DNA of 14,449 nt from an uncultured Verrucomicrobiota bacterium (lineage in GTDB: Bacteria > Verrucomicrobiota > Verrucomicrobiia > Opitutales > Opitutaceae), in contig CAIXIZ010000151.1 of assembly GCA_903919625.1 (NCBI GenBank), positions 1 through 14,449 of the forward strand. Reading direction: 5' to 3'. Within the stretch, counting starts at the first letter, position 1, and every line of letters begins with the position of its first letter. Positions 1 through 8,500 of the stretch are shown piece by piece. The notes under the pieces were generated by a model, which worked only from the letters and a program-made list of their open reading frames with translations, had not been told where the DNA came from and made no database searches. The position numbers and the translations under genes are program-made.

Positions 1-139
1 AGCGTGGAGATGCAGCATACCCAAATGCAAATCGCATACCCTCAAGAGCTAAACGTTCTACTGCAGGAGTTTTGAAAAGCTTACTCTTTGAGCTAGAATT
101 TAAATCATCCATAGGAATGGAGGTGTTGGACCAGCCCTG
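1..139 (-). pseudogene. Sulfatase fragment, 5'-truncated, runs off the left edge
   Basis: A minus-strand reading frame open from about 160 to the window edge contains QGWSNTSIPMDD (about 139-104), then TPAVERLALEGMRF and YAASPR near the edge. This matches the N-terminal region of sulfatases of the alkaline phosphatase superfamily, where a DDxGW metal-binding segment is followed by TPNLERLAxEGMRFxNAYAxSP and then the CxPxR formylglycine motif, which would lie just outside the window. The residues before QGW (YANQSP) do not resemble the expected hydrophobic strand plus DD, and no signal peptide precedes them, so the 5' end seems to have been lost 20-30 bp from the TonB receptor stop. An ATG at 110-112 is in frame but has no ribosome binding site and would leave out QGW. 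Codons here are AT-rich at third positions, unlike the neighbours. The family is inferred from recalled motifs; whether the remainder is intact cannot be seen. Confidence 0.6.
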
Positions 140-165
140 TGGGGATTGGTTGGCATAACGGAATA

Positions 166-2340
166 TTAGAAGGTGTAGCCCACCGAGCCGAAGATGCCGC
201 GGCGCATGCCGTATTGCGCGGCGTTGACCCCGACGCCGGAGCCATCGCGTAACTGATACGACTTGTCTGCGAGATTTACGACATCGAGCCGAACCTTCCA
301 AAACCGGTTGTGACCGACCTTGAAGCTCTTTTCGGCACCGACGCTGACAGTGAAGTATGACGGAACGGTCCCGCCATTCGGGATGGTAGAGCCGTCGGCC
401 GCGGTGGCGTCGGTTCGCAGACCGCTGCCGTAGAGCGAATCGACATAGACCCGGGTATCGCCGTGACTGGTGTTCCAGTGATACGACATGCCAAAGGAGC
501 CGGTCAGCGTTTGGTCATGGTCCAAGGCGATCCAATGCGAGTGGACATAGGCCAGATCGGTCGGGTCGAAGAGGAACTGTGACGAAATCCAGTCCTTCCC
601 CTTCGCGACGGAGTGGGCGAGGTTCAGGTTAGTGGAGAACCCTCCGTGGGTGTAGGAGCCAGTCAGTTCCACCCCATAGATCTCTCCCTCCGCGTAGTTG
701 AACGCCGAGAGAATCAGGGTCTGGCCGAATAGGCCGTCATCCAGCTGGTTCTTGGCCCGCTTGTAGTAGCCGTCTAGCCCCACTTGGAACCCCGGTGCCA
801 CCACCTGGGAGATGCCCACGTCAAAATAGTTCGCCCGCTCGGCCTTGACCGGGTCGGCCTGGTCAGAGAGCGCTGCGTTTGAGGTGTTGTCGAATGCGAT
901 CACGGTGCTGGCTGGCACGTTTTCCACCGGCGGCGGCGTGAAATAGCGCGCGTAGCCGGCGTGCAGGGTCGTCGAGTCCGACACCTTGTAGATGAGATTC
1001 ACGCGCGGGCTGAGCTGGTTCTCGTTGTCGAACGATGAGTTGAAAACATCGAAGCGAGCACCCCAGTTGATCGTCAGGCTAGAAGTGGCCTTCCATTCGT
1101 CCTGCAGATAGACGCCGGCAAACAATCCGTAGAGCCTTTGGTTGTCCGTGATCTTGAAGGCCGGACCGGTGGCGTCACCATTGCCACCCACCGGAAAAAC
1201 CGTCGTGACCGAGTCGGTGCTCACCGATTCATGCAGCAACATCACGCCGCCGCGAAGGGTATGACGATCGGTGAGCGAGTCACTGGCGTCAATCTGCAGG
1301 CCGGCGGACTGGAGCTTGCGCGCCACGTCGCTCGCCACGCCGTTGAAATAAAGATCGCCGACCGGATCGGGAGTGAAATGCACCTGGCTGTCGCGGCCGA
1401 TGAGGGAAGCCTGATAGTTCAGGCCGCCGACCGATTTCTGATAACTGACGACGCCGAAATAGTTCTGCTCATGCTGGTTCTCGTTCAGGTTGCTCGAATC
1501 GAAGTTTCCCGGCACCCACTGCGTGCCATTCGGGGAGGTGCCGGAGTCCAGGCCCGGGGTGTTGGGAACCTCGAATTTGCTGTCGGAGGCGCTCAGCATT
1601 ACCGTGAGGCGGCTTTGATCGTCAAGAAGGCCGGAGAAATAGGAGAACAGTTTGCTCTGATTGGTCGTGTCGTGGATGGCCTTGGCGCTGTCCGTCGGGT
1701 TCTCGATGCCGAGATCGTTGTGATCGTAGCTGCCATCGACGAAGTAGCTCACCTTGCCCGCCATCCCGCTGGCGGAGAACGTCGGGCGGACAGTGCCAAA
1801 GCTGCCGCCATACAGGGAGAAACTGCCGCTCTGGTCGTTGGTGCCGATATTCGTGTGGATGTCCACGACGCCCGCCGTGCGGAAGCCGTATTGTGCCGGT
1901 AGCGAACCGGTGACGAACTCCAGGCTGTTGACGAACCGGGGGTCGAGCTCCAGCCCGAAGCCGGAGATGCCCTCCGGCAGAAGGACATCATTGATGCGAT
2001 ACTGCAGGTTGGCGTGTTCACCCCGAACGTGAAGATCGCCGTTGGCCGAGGAGTCCGCTGCGACACCCGGCACGCGCAACAGCACCTGATTAAAAGGTGC
2101 GTCTGCCCCCTGGGGCAGAACCTGAATTTGCTGCATATCGATATGGAAGGACGATGCTCCTAATTCGGGCACGATGCTCTCCCGGGCTTGGTCGAGTTTG
2201 CCGTTTACGATGAATGGATCAAGCTTGAGCGTATCACCGGAGGTAGGGTCAGGCGTAGCGGGCGTGGTTTGGGCGTTCGTGGCGACCGCCGCAAACGTCA
2301 GCAAAACGGAAAAGGAAATGAAGCGACTGAAAAATGACAT
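166..2340 (-). CDS. TonB-dependent outer membrane receptor
   Basis: This is a 724-residue outer membrane gated channel for energised uptake of a large ligand. Residues 1-23 are a signal peptide with likely cleavage in TNA-QTT. A TonB-box-like segment, LKLDPFIVNG, follows at about 38-47. The plug domain holds VLLRVPGV, LHVRGEHANLQYRIND and LPAQYGFRTAGVVDI. The rest is beta-barrel strands ending in GSVGYTF with the expected terminal Phe. I chose the ATG at 2340 because it opens directly into the signal peptide; the frame stays open upstream to 2655, but that part translates to Arg/Ser-rich sequence and overlaps the ABC gene on the same strand. The start lies 7 nt after the ABC-remnant stop, without a clear ribosome binding site. 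Length is normal for the family. The substrate is unknown; proximity to an RND metal pump suggests a metal complex, but this is inference only. Confidence 0.93.
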   Translation of the reverse strand: MSFFSRFISFSVLLTFAAVATNAQTTPATPDPTSGDTLKLDPFIVNGKLDQARESIVPELGASSFHIDMQQIQVLPQGADAPFNQVLLRVPGVAADSSANGDLHVRGEHANLQYRINDVLLPEGISGFGLELDPRFVNSLEFVTGSLPAQYGFRTAGVVDIHTNIGTNDQSGSFSLYGGSFGTVRPTFSASGMAGKVSYFVDGSYDHNDLGIENPTDSAKAIHDTTNQSKLFSYFSGLLDDQSRLTVMLSASDSKFEVPNTPGLDSGTSPNGTQWVPGNFDSSNLNENQHEQNYFGVVSYQKSVGGLNYQASLIGRDSQVHFTPDPVGDLYFNGVASDVARKLQSAGLQIDASDSLTDRHTLRGGVMLLHESVSTDSVTTVFPVGGNGDATGPAFKITDNQRLYGLFAGVYLQDEWKATSSLTINWGARFDVFNSSFDNENQLSPRVNLIYKVSDSTTLHAGYARYFTPPPVENVPASTVIAFDNTSNAALSDQADPVKAERANYFDVGISQVVAPGFQVGLDGYYKRAKNQLDDGLFGQTLILSAFNYAEGEIYGVELTGSYTHGGFSTNLNLAHSVAKGKDWISSQFLFDPTDLAYVHSHWIALDHDQTLTGSFGMSYHWNTSHGDTRVYVDSLYGSGLRTDATAADGSTIPNGGTVPSYFTVSVGAEKSFKVGHNRFWKVRLDVVNLADKSYQLRDGSGVGVNAAQYGMRRGIFGSVGYTF

Positions 2341-2347
2341 GATTGAG

Positions 2348-3046
2348 TTAGGTTGAATGAGAGACAGGCTCGCCCGGACGCGCGGCGCCGGGCAGGGATC
2401 GAAAACGCGCCCCAGGGACGCGGGCCCGCAGTTCGGCGGGGGTTTCGTCTGCGACCACCCGGCCCTGCGAGATGATGATAACGCGGGTGCAGATGGCATC
2501 GACTTCTTCGAGAATATGCGTCGAGAGAATGACGGCTTTATCTTGCGCCATGCTCTTGATGAGCGAGCGCACCTCGTTCTTCTGATTGGGGTCGAGCCCG
2601 TCCGTCGGTTCGTCGAGGCCGACGCGTTGTTTGTAGCCTTTCGAGAGCGTTTCAATGACCTGTTGGCGCACGGTCACCAGCTGCGTGCGCGAAATCGCCA
2701 GATCGACCTGAGCGCGCCTGGCGGCCGCGGAGCAGAAGCCGCGGACTTCGGCGATGAAGCCGAGGTATTCCTCGACCGTCATCTCGGGGTACACCGGAGA
2801 ATTTTCCGGCATATAGCCAAGCTGGCGTTTTACCGCCACCGGATCCACCGTCACGTCAATCCCGCCGACCGTGGCCGTACCTTCGTCGGGATATAGGAAG
2901 CCCGCGATCATTCGCATGGTTGTCGACTTGCCAGCGCCGTTCGGTCCGAGGAATCCGAGAATGTCGCCGCGATTGACGCGGAACGACACGCCGTCAACCG
3001 CGCGTTTCGCACCGTAGGTTTTGACGAGATTTTTGACTTCGATCAT
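2348..3046 (-). pseudogene. ABC-2 type transporter ATPase remnant (GldA-like), internally deleted
   Basis: The 232-residue frame is still open and resembles ATP-binding subunits of GldA/ABC-2 exporters. Walker A GPNGAGKST lies at 34-42, the MPENSPVYPEMTVEEYL region near 80-96, signature-like LSKGYKQRV at 134-142, the D-loop GLDP at 150-153 and the H-loop His at 177. It is damaged: the family normally has about 13 residues (helix plus four-hydrophobic Walker B strand) between RVGL and DEP, but here GL at 143-144 runs straight into DEPTDGLDP at 145. The C-terminus, after VVADETPAELRARVPGA, jumps to RFRSLPGAARPGEP and stops, well short of the roughly 300 residues usual for the group. No permease or GldG-like gene follows. 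The start is ATG 3046 (MIEVKNLVKTYG); upstream sequence is not protein-like. A functional ATPase is unlikely. A sequencing artefact in this stretch is the alternative. Confidence 0.8.
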
Positions 3047-3170
3047 GGGGTAAGGTGGAAGGTGCGGGGCGAATACGAGAAAGGGAAGAGCGCATGCGCA
3101 GCCGCAGTAGGGGTTTTGGGGTGGTAAGTGATCGTGGTCATGATGGGCAATGGTTGGCAGAATTCGTCCT
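3047..3170. other. Intergenic region between response regulator and ABC remnant
   Basis: These 124 bp separate the stop of the response regulator from the ABC-remnant start. I see no strong hairpin with a T-tract, no convincing -35/-10 pair and no Shine-Dalgarno sequence before the ABC start. The minus-strand frame is open through here, but its translation (rich in His, Pro and Cys) does not look like protein. Whether the ABC/TonB pair is co-transcribed with the two-component genes is not decided by the sequence. Confidence 0.4.
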
Positions 3171-3869
3171 TCAATTATTTTTTGGCGTTCCGGTCGCTTC
3201 CACCCACCGCACGGCCTCCCGAATGAGCTCGGTTGAATTTTCCAGCCCAAGCTTCTGCTTCATGTTCGCGCAGTGGGCCTGGACGGTCTTCATGCTGATA
3301 CACAGGTCATCGGCGATGCGTTTCGTTTCGTAACCAAGCCCGATCAACCGGAAAACATCCAGTTCGCGGTCGCTGAGCTGACCCATGACCGAGAGATCAT
3401 TCGGATCCCGGGCGTCAAAGTATTTTTGGGCAAACTTTGCAGACAGTTCCTCGCTCACATAGAGATGTCCCCGCAGGATTTGGCGGATGGCCACAAGCAC
3501 CTTGTCCGTGGTTTCCTGTTTCATCACGTAGCCCATCGCGCCCGCCCGCAGCGCCCGTTCAGCGTAGAACGCCTCATCATGCATCGAGAGCACGAGAACA
3601 CGCGGTACTGGCGAGAGGGCCTGCAGCCTTTTGATCAGTTCCAGACCTGACTCGCCCGGCAACGCTATGTCTACCACGGCAACATCGACCGGCTCGCGCA
3701 TCATTGCGGCGAAGGCGGTGGCACTGTCACCTGCCTGACCACAGGCGAGGAGATCGGGCTGGCGGCCGATTAGCGTCACGAGGGACTCGCGTACGAGTGG
3801 ATGGTCATCAACCACGAAAACGCGCGACCGGTCGCGTGGCGTCAACGGTTTGGAAACGGCGTCATTCAT
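3171..3869 (-). CDS. NarL/FixJ-type response regulator
   Basis: This 232-residue cytoplasmic DNA-binding response regulator is of normal family length. The receiver domain (about 15-130) has the acidic pair D21-D22, phospho-acceptor D67 in VAVVDIALPG, switch S95 in VLVLSMHDE and conserved K117. A linker leads to a LuxR-type helix-turn-helix (about 165-220): LSDRELDVFRLIGLGYETKRIADDL, with recognition-helix residues SMKTVQAHCANMKQKL. I chose ATG 3869 rather than the upstream ATG at 3926 because the extra 19 residues are Pro/Ser-rich and overlap the kinase coding sequence. With this start, ATGAATGA overlaps the kinase stop by 8 nt, indicating translational coupling with its cognate kinase. Regulators of this class bind inverted repeats as dimers, which makes the palindrome at 11237-11255 a candidate target; that link is inference. 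Confidence 0.93.
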   Translation of the reverse strand: MNDAVSKPLTPRDRSRVFVVDDHPLVRESLVTLIGRQPDLLACGQAGDSATAFAAMMREPVDVAVVDIALPGESGLELIKRLQALSPVPRVLVLSMHDEAFYAERALRAGAMGYVMKQETTDKVLVAIRQILRGHLYVSEELSAKFAQKYFDARDPNDLSVMGQLSDRELDVFRLIGLGYETKRIADDLCISMKTVQAHCANMKQKLGLENSTELIREAVRWVEATGTPKNN

Positions 3870-4953
3870 TGGAGGAGAGGGGGAGCAGACAACGGACAAT
3901 GGTGCCGCCAGTGGGCAAACGCTCAATGGCGAAGGTCGCTCCGATCATCTGCGCGCGGTGAGCCATGATGCGCAAGCCCAGGCCTTCACCGCGCTGTGAG
4001 GCGGGTGGCAGACCGGAACCGTCGTCCTGGACCATGAGGGTGAGGCAGTGGTTCCGGGTGTGCAAACTGACATCGATGTGCTTTGCACCGCCATGCCGGA
4101 CCGCATTGCGGACGGCCTCCTGGGCGATGCGAAAAAGGTGGCTGGACACTCCGTTGTCAGACGGAAGGGACACGGGTGGATCCTTGTTGACAAAGGTACA
4201 GGTGACGCGGAATTGCTCGGTGGTTGTGGCGCAGAATTCTGACAAGGCCGAAAGTAGGCCTTCAGCGTCGATATCGGCGAGCAGCAGGCCCTTCGCCATT
4301 TGCCTCGTCTGAGCAATCGCGGTCTTGACCAAATTGACCAGCTTCCGTGCGTCGTCGGTTTCCTCGGCGCTGCGCTCCTGCAACCGGTCAGCCAGCAGTT
4401 GCCCCGTGATGGCGGTGCCGGTGAGATGCTGGCTGAGTCCGTCATGGAGATCGTGTCCGATGCTGCGCCGCTCGCGTTCACTGATTTCGAGGATGTTTTT
4501 TTCCAGCCGTTTGCGTTCGGCAATCTCACTGGCGAGCGCGGATGTCCGTTGTTCGACTCGTTGCTCAAGATCGTGCTGGAGGTGAATCAGGATGGAAAGC
4601 AGCCAAACGAGCACGAGGTAAGTAGTCAGGGTAATCGAGGCATTCCATAACGGAACTACGAGTGAAGAGTAGCGTGCTCCGGCGGCGATGTCACCGCCTA
4701 CCCAGATGGTTACGCAAGCGACGGATATACCGATGCCAAATATCCACCCACGCGCGATCACAGCTAGCACGACGGGAAGGAAATAGAATACCTGCATCGA
4801 CACTTCCGTCCCCAGTTTGAAATCAGCAAGCCCGATCACGATCACGAGAGCGCAAGTCGCCAAAGTGAGTTGGCTCCTTAGCATTGGATCGGCCCGGGAG
4901 GTGAGAAGGCTCATGGCCGCTTCGGGGCGGGCAAGAAATGAAGGCTTGTTCAT
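3862..4953 (-). CDS. Membrane-bound NarL-family sensor histidine kinase
   Basis: This 363-residue protein should autophosphorylate and donate phosphate to the adjacent regulator. Residues about 28-123 form four hydrophobic segments (around 30-45, 54-68, 70-86 and 102-123) with only short loops, so there is no sizeable periplasmic sensor domain. A coiled coil (about 125-158, DLEQRVEQRTSALASEIAERK) leads into the HisKA_3 dimerisation domain, ERERRSIGHDLHDGLSQ, where H170 (LHD) is the expected phospho-acceptor. The HATPase_c domain follows: N-box FRIAQEAVRNAVRHG (274-288), G1 DDGSGL (310-315) and G2 GEGLGL (322-327). The start lies 18 nt after the lipoprotein stop. The signal is unknown; metal stress is a guess based on the nearby RND pump, and the membrane-embedded input suggests it senses an intramembrane or membrane-state cue. 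Confidence 0.93.
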   Translation of the reverse strand: MNKPSFLARPEAAMSLLTSRADPMLRSQLTLATCALVIVIGLADFKLGTEVSMQVFYFLPVVLAVIARGWIFGIGISVACVTIWVGGDIAAGARYSSLVVPLWNASITLTTYLVLVWLLSILIHLQHDLEQRVEQRTSALASEIAERKRLEKNILEISERERRSIGHDLHDGLSQHLTGTAITGQLLADRLQERSAEETDDARKLVNLVKTAIAQTRQMAKGLLLADIDAEGLLSALSEFCATTTEQFRVTCTFVNKDPPVSLPSDNGVSSHLFRIAQEAVRNAVRHGGAKHIDVSLHTRNHCLTLMVQDDGSGLPPASQRGEGLGLRIMAHRAQMIGATFAIERLPTGGTIVRCLLPLSSNE

Positions 4954-4971
4954 AAAGAAATTACCCTTGGT

Positions 4972-5448
4972 TCAGAATGCATGCGCAGCCGACGATGCGC
5001 TGGAGCGAGGAGTTGGATTTGTCGCGAAATCGTCGTAGGCCCGGATTAGAATGCATTGGGTGCCCAATGGCAATCTATCCAGTGGAACGGAAAAGACAGA
5101 AAACCCCGGCATGCGGGCCCAGCGGGGAATTTTCCCAGGCGCAAACTCGGCGGGCAATTCCAGAAGGTGTTCGGCCCTGGCACCAAGAAATGTTATCGTG
5201 AGATGCGTCATGGAGGTGTCGTCATAGGCGGCGGGATAGTGTCGGTAAACATGACCCCGCAGAAACAACCGGCCGTTCCTTTGCTCGAAACCGACATCTC
5301 GGAGGACAACTCGATCCGAGTTGACCTTGGTCAGGGTGATTGAGGCGACTTCCGGGGGTGGTTGAGGAATTTCCGCGCAACCGCTGAGCAGCAGCGCGAC
5401 GGGAAGGACGGCACTAGACAGTCTGAGGAAGCGTAGTGGGTTGTTCAT
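4972..5448 (-). CDS. Small lipoprotein of unknown function
   Basis: I do not recognise the family. The 158-residue product begins with a lipoprotein signal, MNNPLRFLRLSSAVLPVALL, ending in the lipobox LLLSGC (Cys24), so it should be lipid-anchored in the envelope. The mature part has alternating polar/hydrophobic stretches suggestive of beta strands (VASITLTKVNSDRVVLRDV, GRLFLRGHVYRHY, HLTITFLGA, FSVFSVPLDRL, CILIRAYDD), so a small beta-sandwich is plausible. The C-terminus is Ala/Ser-rich and looks disordered. There is no His- or Cys-rich metal-binding motif. It lies 148 bp downstream of the RND pump and 18 nt upstream of the histidine kinase, suggesting co-transcription with the two-component system. 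It could be an accessory factor that reports envelope state to the kinase, but nothing in the sequence proves this. Confidence 0.8.
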   Translation of the reverse strand: MNNPLRFLRLSSAVLPVALLLSGCAEIPQPPPEVASITLTKVNSDRVVLRDVGFEQRNGRLFLRGHVYRHYPAAYDDTSMTHLTITFLGARAEHLLELPAEFAPGKIPRWARMPGFSVFSVPLDRLPLGTQCILIRAYDDFATNPTPRSSASSAAHAF

Positions 5449-5596
5449 GGGGCTTGCCGGAAGGCGAGCGGGTTGGGTCGGAATTTTGGGCGAAGACGGT
5501 GGGCGAAAATCGTGGCGGCCAGGTGAGCGTGGTTGTCGTCAGGGCGGAGGGCGCGTCTCGTGGGGGAAGGGTGAGGCTCATTTGACCGCTGGACGT
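5449..5596. other. Gap between RND pump and lipoprotein gene
   Basis: This 148-bp GC-rich spacer lies after the pump stop. A short minus-strand frame opens at an ATG near 5582 and runs into the lipoprotein gene in another frame, but its Pro/Thr/Arg-rich translation does not look real. I see no U-tract terminator and no clear promoter. It could hold a promoter for the lipoprotein and two-component genes, but none is recognisable by eye. Confidence 0.35.
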
Positions 5597-8500
5597 TTAT
5601 GATGTCGTCTTGGGCTCCGGCTCGTGGTTTGGGTTGATCCGCTTTTCAATAAACGGATAGAGCGCCGGCAGAATGAACAGGGTCACGAGGGTAGCGGTGA
5701 CCAGTCCGCCGACAATCACTACGGCAAAGGGACGTGAGGTTTCCGCGCCGACCGCGTGCGACAGAGCCGCGGGCAGCAGCCCGAGCGCTGCCATCGCGGC
5801 GGTCATGATGACCGGCCGCATGCGGGAGGAGGCTCCTTCGCGCACGGCCAGGTCCATCGGATGTCCCTCGCGCCGCAGCTCCCGGATGCGTTCGACGAGC
5901 AAAACAGCGTTTTGTACTGAGACGCCGAACAGCGCGATGAAGCCCACAAGCGCGGACACCGAGAGGGTCAGGCCCGCGAGCGGCAGCGCCACGATGCCGC
6001 CGATGGCGGCGAACGGCACGACGCAGAGGATCAATCCCGCCAGCCAGCCCGAGTCGAACGCGGTGAATAATAAAAAGAAAATGGCTGCGAGCGTGATCGG
6101 CACGATGATGAGCAGACGCTTTTGCGCCCGCTGCTGGTTTTCGAACGAGCCGGTCCACTCCAGCCGATAGCCGGCCGGGAGATGAACCGTCGCGTCGACT
6201 TTGTGCTGTGCCTCGGCCACAAGCGAGCCGAGGTCACGGTTGCGGGCGGAAAATTTCACCGCGATGCGCCGGGCGTTTTCCTCGCGGTAGATTCGCGCAA
6301 AGCCCGGCCGCACATCCACCGCCGTCAGCGCTTCCAGCGTGAGTCGTTCGCCGTTGGCACCGAAAACCGGAATCTTGCGGATCGAATCGAGATCAAGCAC
6401 GGCACGGGGCGCGAGTTTTACGACGAGATCGAAGGTCCGTTCGCCCTGCAATACCTGCGTGGCCACGCTGCCGCCGAGCGCCGTCTCCACCACCGACTGG
6501 ACGTCGGAAACAGTCAGCCCCGCCCGAGCGATGGCCGCGCGATCCATCACGATCTGCACCTGCGGCTGGCCGAGCAGTTCTTCCGTGCCGACGTCGGTCG
6601 CGCCCGGGACGGTCTTGATCAGCTCGGCGATCTGGTCTGCCGCGGCCTGCAGTTTTTCCGGCTCCTCGCCGTAAATCTTGACGCTGAGCTCGGCCTTGAT
6701 GCCCGAAATGGCCTCGTTGACGTTGTCTTCAATGTATTGGCTGAACTGGGTTTCAATTCCGGGGATGTCGGCCAGCCGGCCGGCCATCGCATGGATCAAT
6801 CCATCGCGATCAGACGCGGTCGTCCACTCTTCACGGGGCTTCAGGTTGACGCTGAACTCGGCGACATCAAAGCCGTTGACGTCCGTACCGTCGTCGGGCC
6901 GGCCGAGCTGGCTGATCACCGTCTTCACTTCCGGAAACGAGGCCATGATCTGCCGGGCCTGGCGCGTGACGCGGGCCGCCGCACTCGGGGAAATGGATTG
7001 CGGCATGAAAACGCGCACCCAAAGCGAACCTTCGTCGAGCTTGGGCAGGAATTCGGAACCGATCACGAACAGCAGCGCCCCGGCGCCGGCGAGCGCGGCC
7101 AGGGCCAGCGCCAGCAAGAGGCGTTTCGCGGCGAGGGCCCGTGCGAGTAGGGGTCGGTAAAGGGCGCGCAGCCTGCTGACGAGCCAGGAATCGTGCTCGG
7201 CGCCGCCGGCTTCGCGGATGAAGAAGCTTGCGAGCACGGGCACGACGGTCAGCGCCAGCAGCGTGCCGGCGATGAGCGCGAAGGTCAGGGTGAGGGCCAT
7301 GGGCCGGAAGATTTTCCCCTCCACGCGCTGCATAGTGTAGAGCGGGATGAAAGCCGTGAGCAAAATCGCTTTCGAAAATAGGATCGGTCTTCCCATCTGC
7401 GCCCCGCCGTCGATGATAAGTTGCTTAAGGCTTGATTTCTTGCCCAGCCGCTCGGCCCGCAGACGCAGGACGTTCTCGATGATGACGACCGCGGAGTCGA
7501 CGATGATGCCAAAGTCAATCGCGCCCATCGAAATCAGGTTGGCCGGGATGCCGCGCAGATCGAGCAGCAGGAACGCGCCAAGCAGTGCGAGCGGAACGAC
7601 GGCCGCGACCACCAGCGCGGAGCGGACATGTCCGAGTCCGAGAAAAAGCACCAGCACGGCCAGCACGAAGGCGATACCTTCGAGCATGTTCCGGCGGACA
7701 TTGTGCAGCGTGCGGTCAATAAGTTCCGTGCGATCATAGTGTGGCACCATCCGGACCCCCGTGGGCAGATAGTGCGCGTTGATCTGGTCAACCTTGGCCC
7801 GCACGCCTTCGAGCACCTGCAGGGCGTTCTCGCCTTTGCGCAGGAGGACGATGCCCTGTACGATATCGTTCTGATCCGGCTGGCCGGGCGCGGCCAGACC
7901 GACCTGACCGAGCCGCAGCTGGTTGCCAATCACCACCGAGCCGACATCGCTGATGCGGATGGGGGTGCCGTTGCGCGTGTCTACGGCGATACCCGCGATG
8001 TCCTCGATGTTGCGCACGAAGCCGAGGCCGCGCACGACATACATTTCCGAACCGTGTTCGATGTAGGAACCGCCAGCGTTGCGGTTTCCGTTGCTGAGCG
8101 AGGTAAAGACCTGCGCGAGCGAAATCCCGTAGGACTTGAGTTTGGTGGGATCAATGAGCACCTGGTATTGTTTTGTCGGCCCGCCGAAACCGACCACGTC
8201 CACCACGCCGGGCACGGTGCGGAGCTGGCGCTCGACGATCCAGTCCTCCATCGCTTTCAGCTCGACGAGGGGATAGCCGGACGGGGCCTTGAGCGAGTAT
8301 CGGTAAATTTCACCGACTGGCGTCGCATCGGGCGAAAGGCTCGCCTGCGCGCCGGCCGGCAGGTTGACGGCGGCGAGGTGCTGGAACGCCTGGTTGCGCA
8401 CGTAGTCGCCCTGGGCGTCGTCCTCGAACACGAGCGTGATCTGCGAAAGGCCGAACAGTGAAACGGAGCGCATCGAGACCCGTTTCGGGATGCCGTTCAT

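Noticed and set aside
1..75. Plus-strand frame ending TGA at 73-75 whose translation (MQIAYPQELNVLLQEF) resembles the start of a UPF0175-type small protein
   Set aside because: The opposite strand encodes much stronger sulfatase motifs over the same bases, so this is most likely a shadow.
3..158. Plus-strand open frame of 51 codons ending TAA at 156-158
   Set aside because: No recognisable motif, and it overlaps the sulfatase fragment on the other strand.
1138..1902. Plus-strand frame of 254 codons inside the TonB receptor
   Set aside because: Val/Ala/Arg-rich antisense shadow without domains; the opposite strand encodes plug and barrel motifs.
2341..2655. N-terminal extension of the TonB receptor by 105 residues
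   Set aside because: The extension is Arg/Ser/Pro-rich shadow sequence of the ABC gene; the signal peptide starts exactly at 2340.
5449..5582. Short minus-strand frame MSLTLPPRDAPSALTT in the gap after the pump
   Set aside because: Low-complexity Pro/Thr composition, no ribosome binding site, and it runs out of frame into the lipoprotein gene.
6122..7150. Long plus-strand frame inside the RND pump gene
   Set aside because: Antisense shadow of a high-GC gene; the minus strand encodes a complete pump with conserved motifs.
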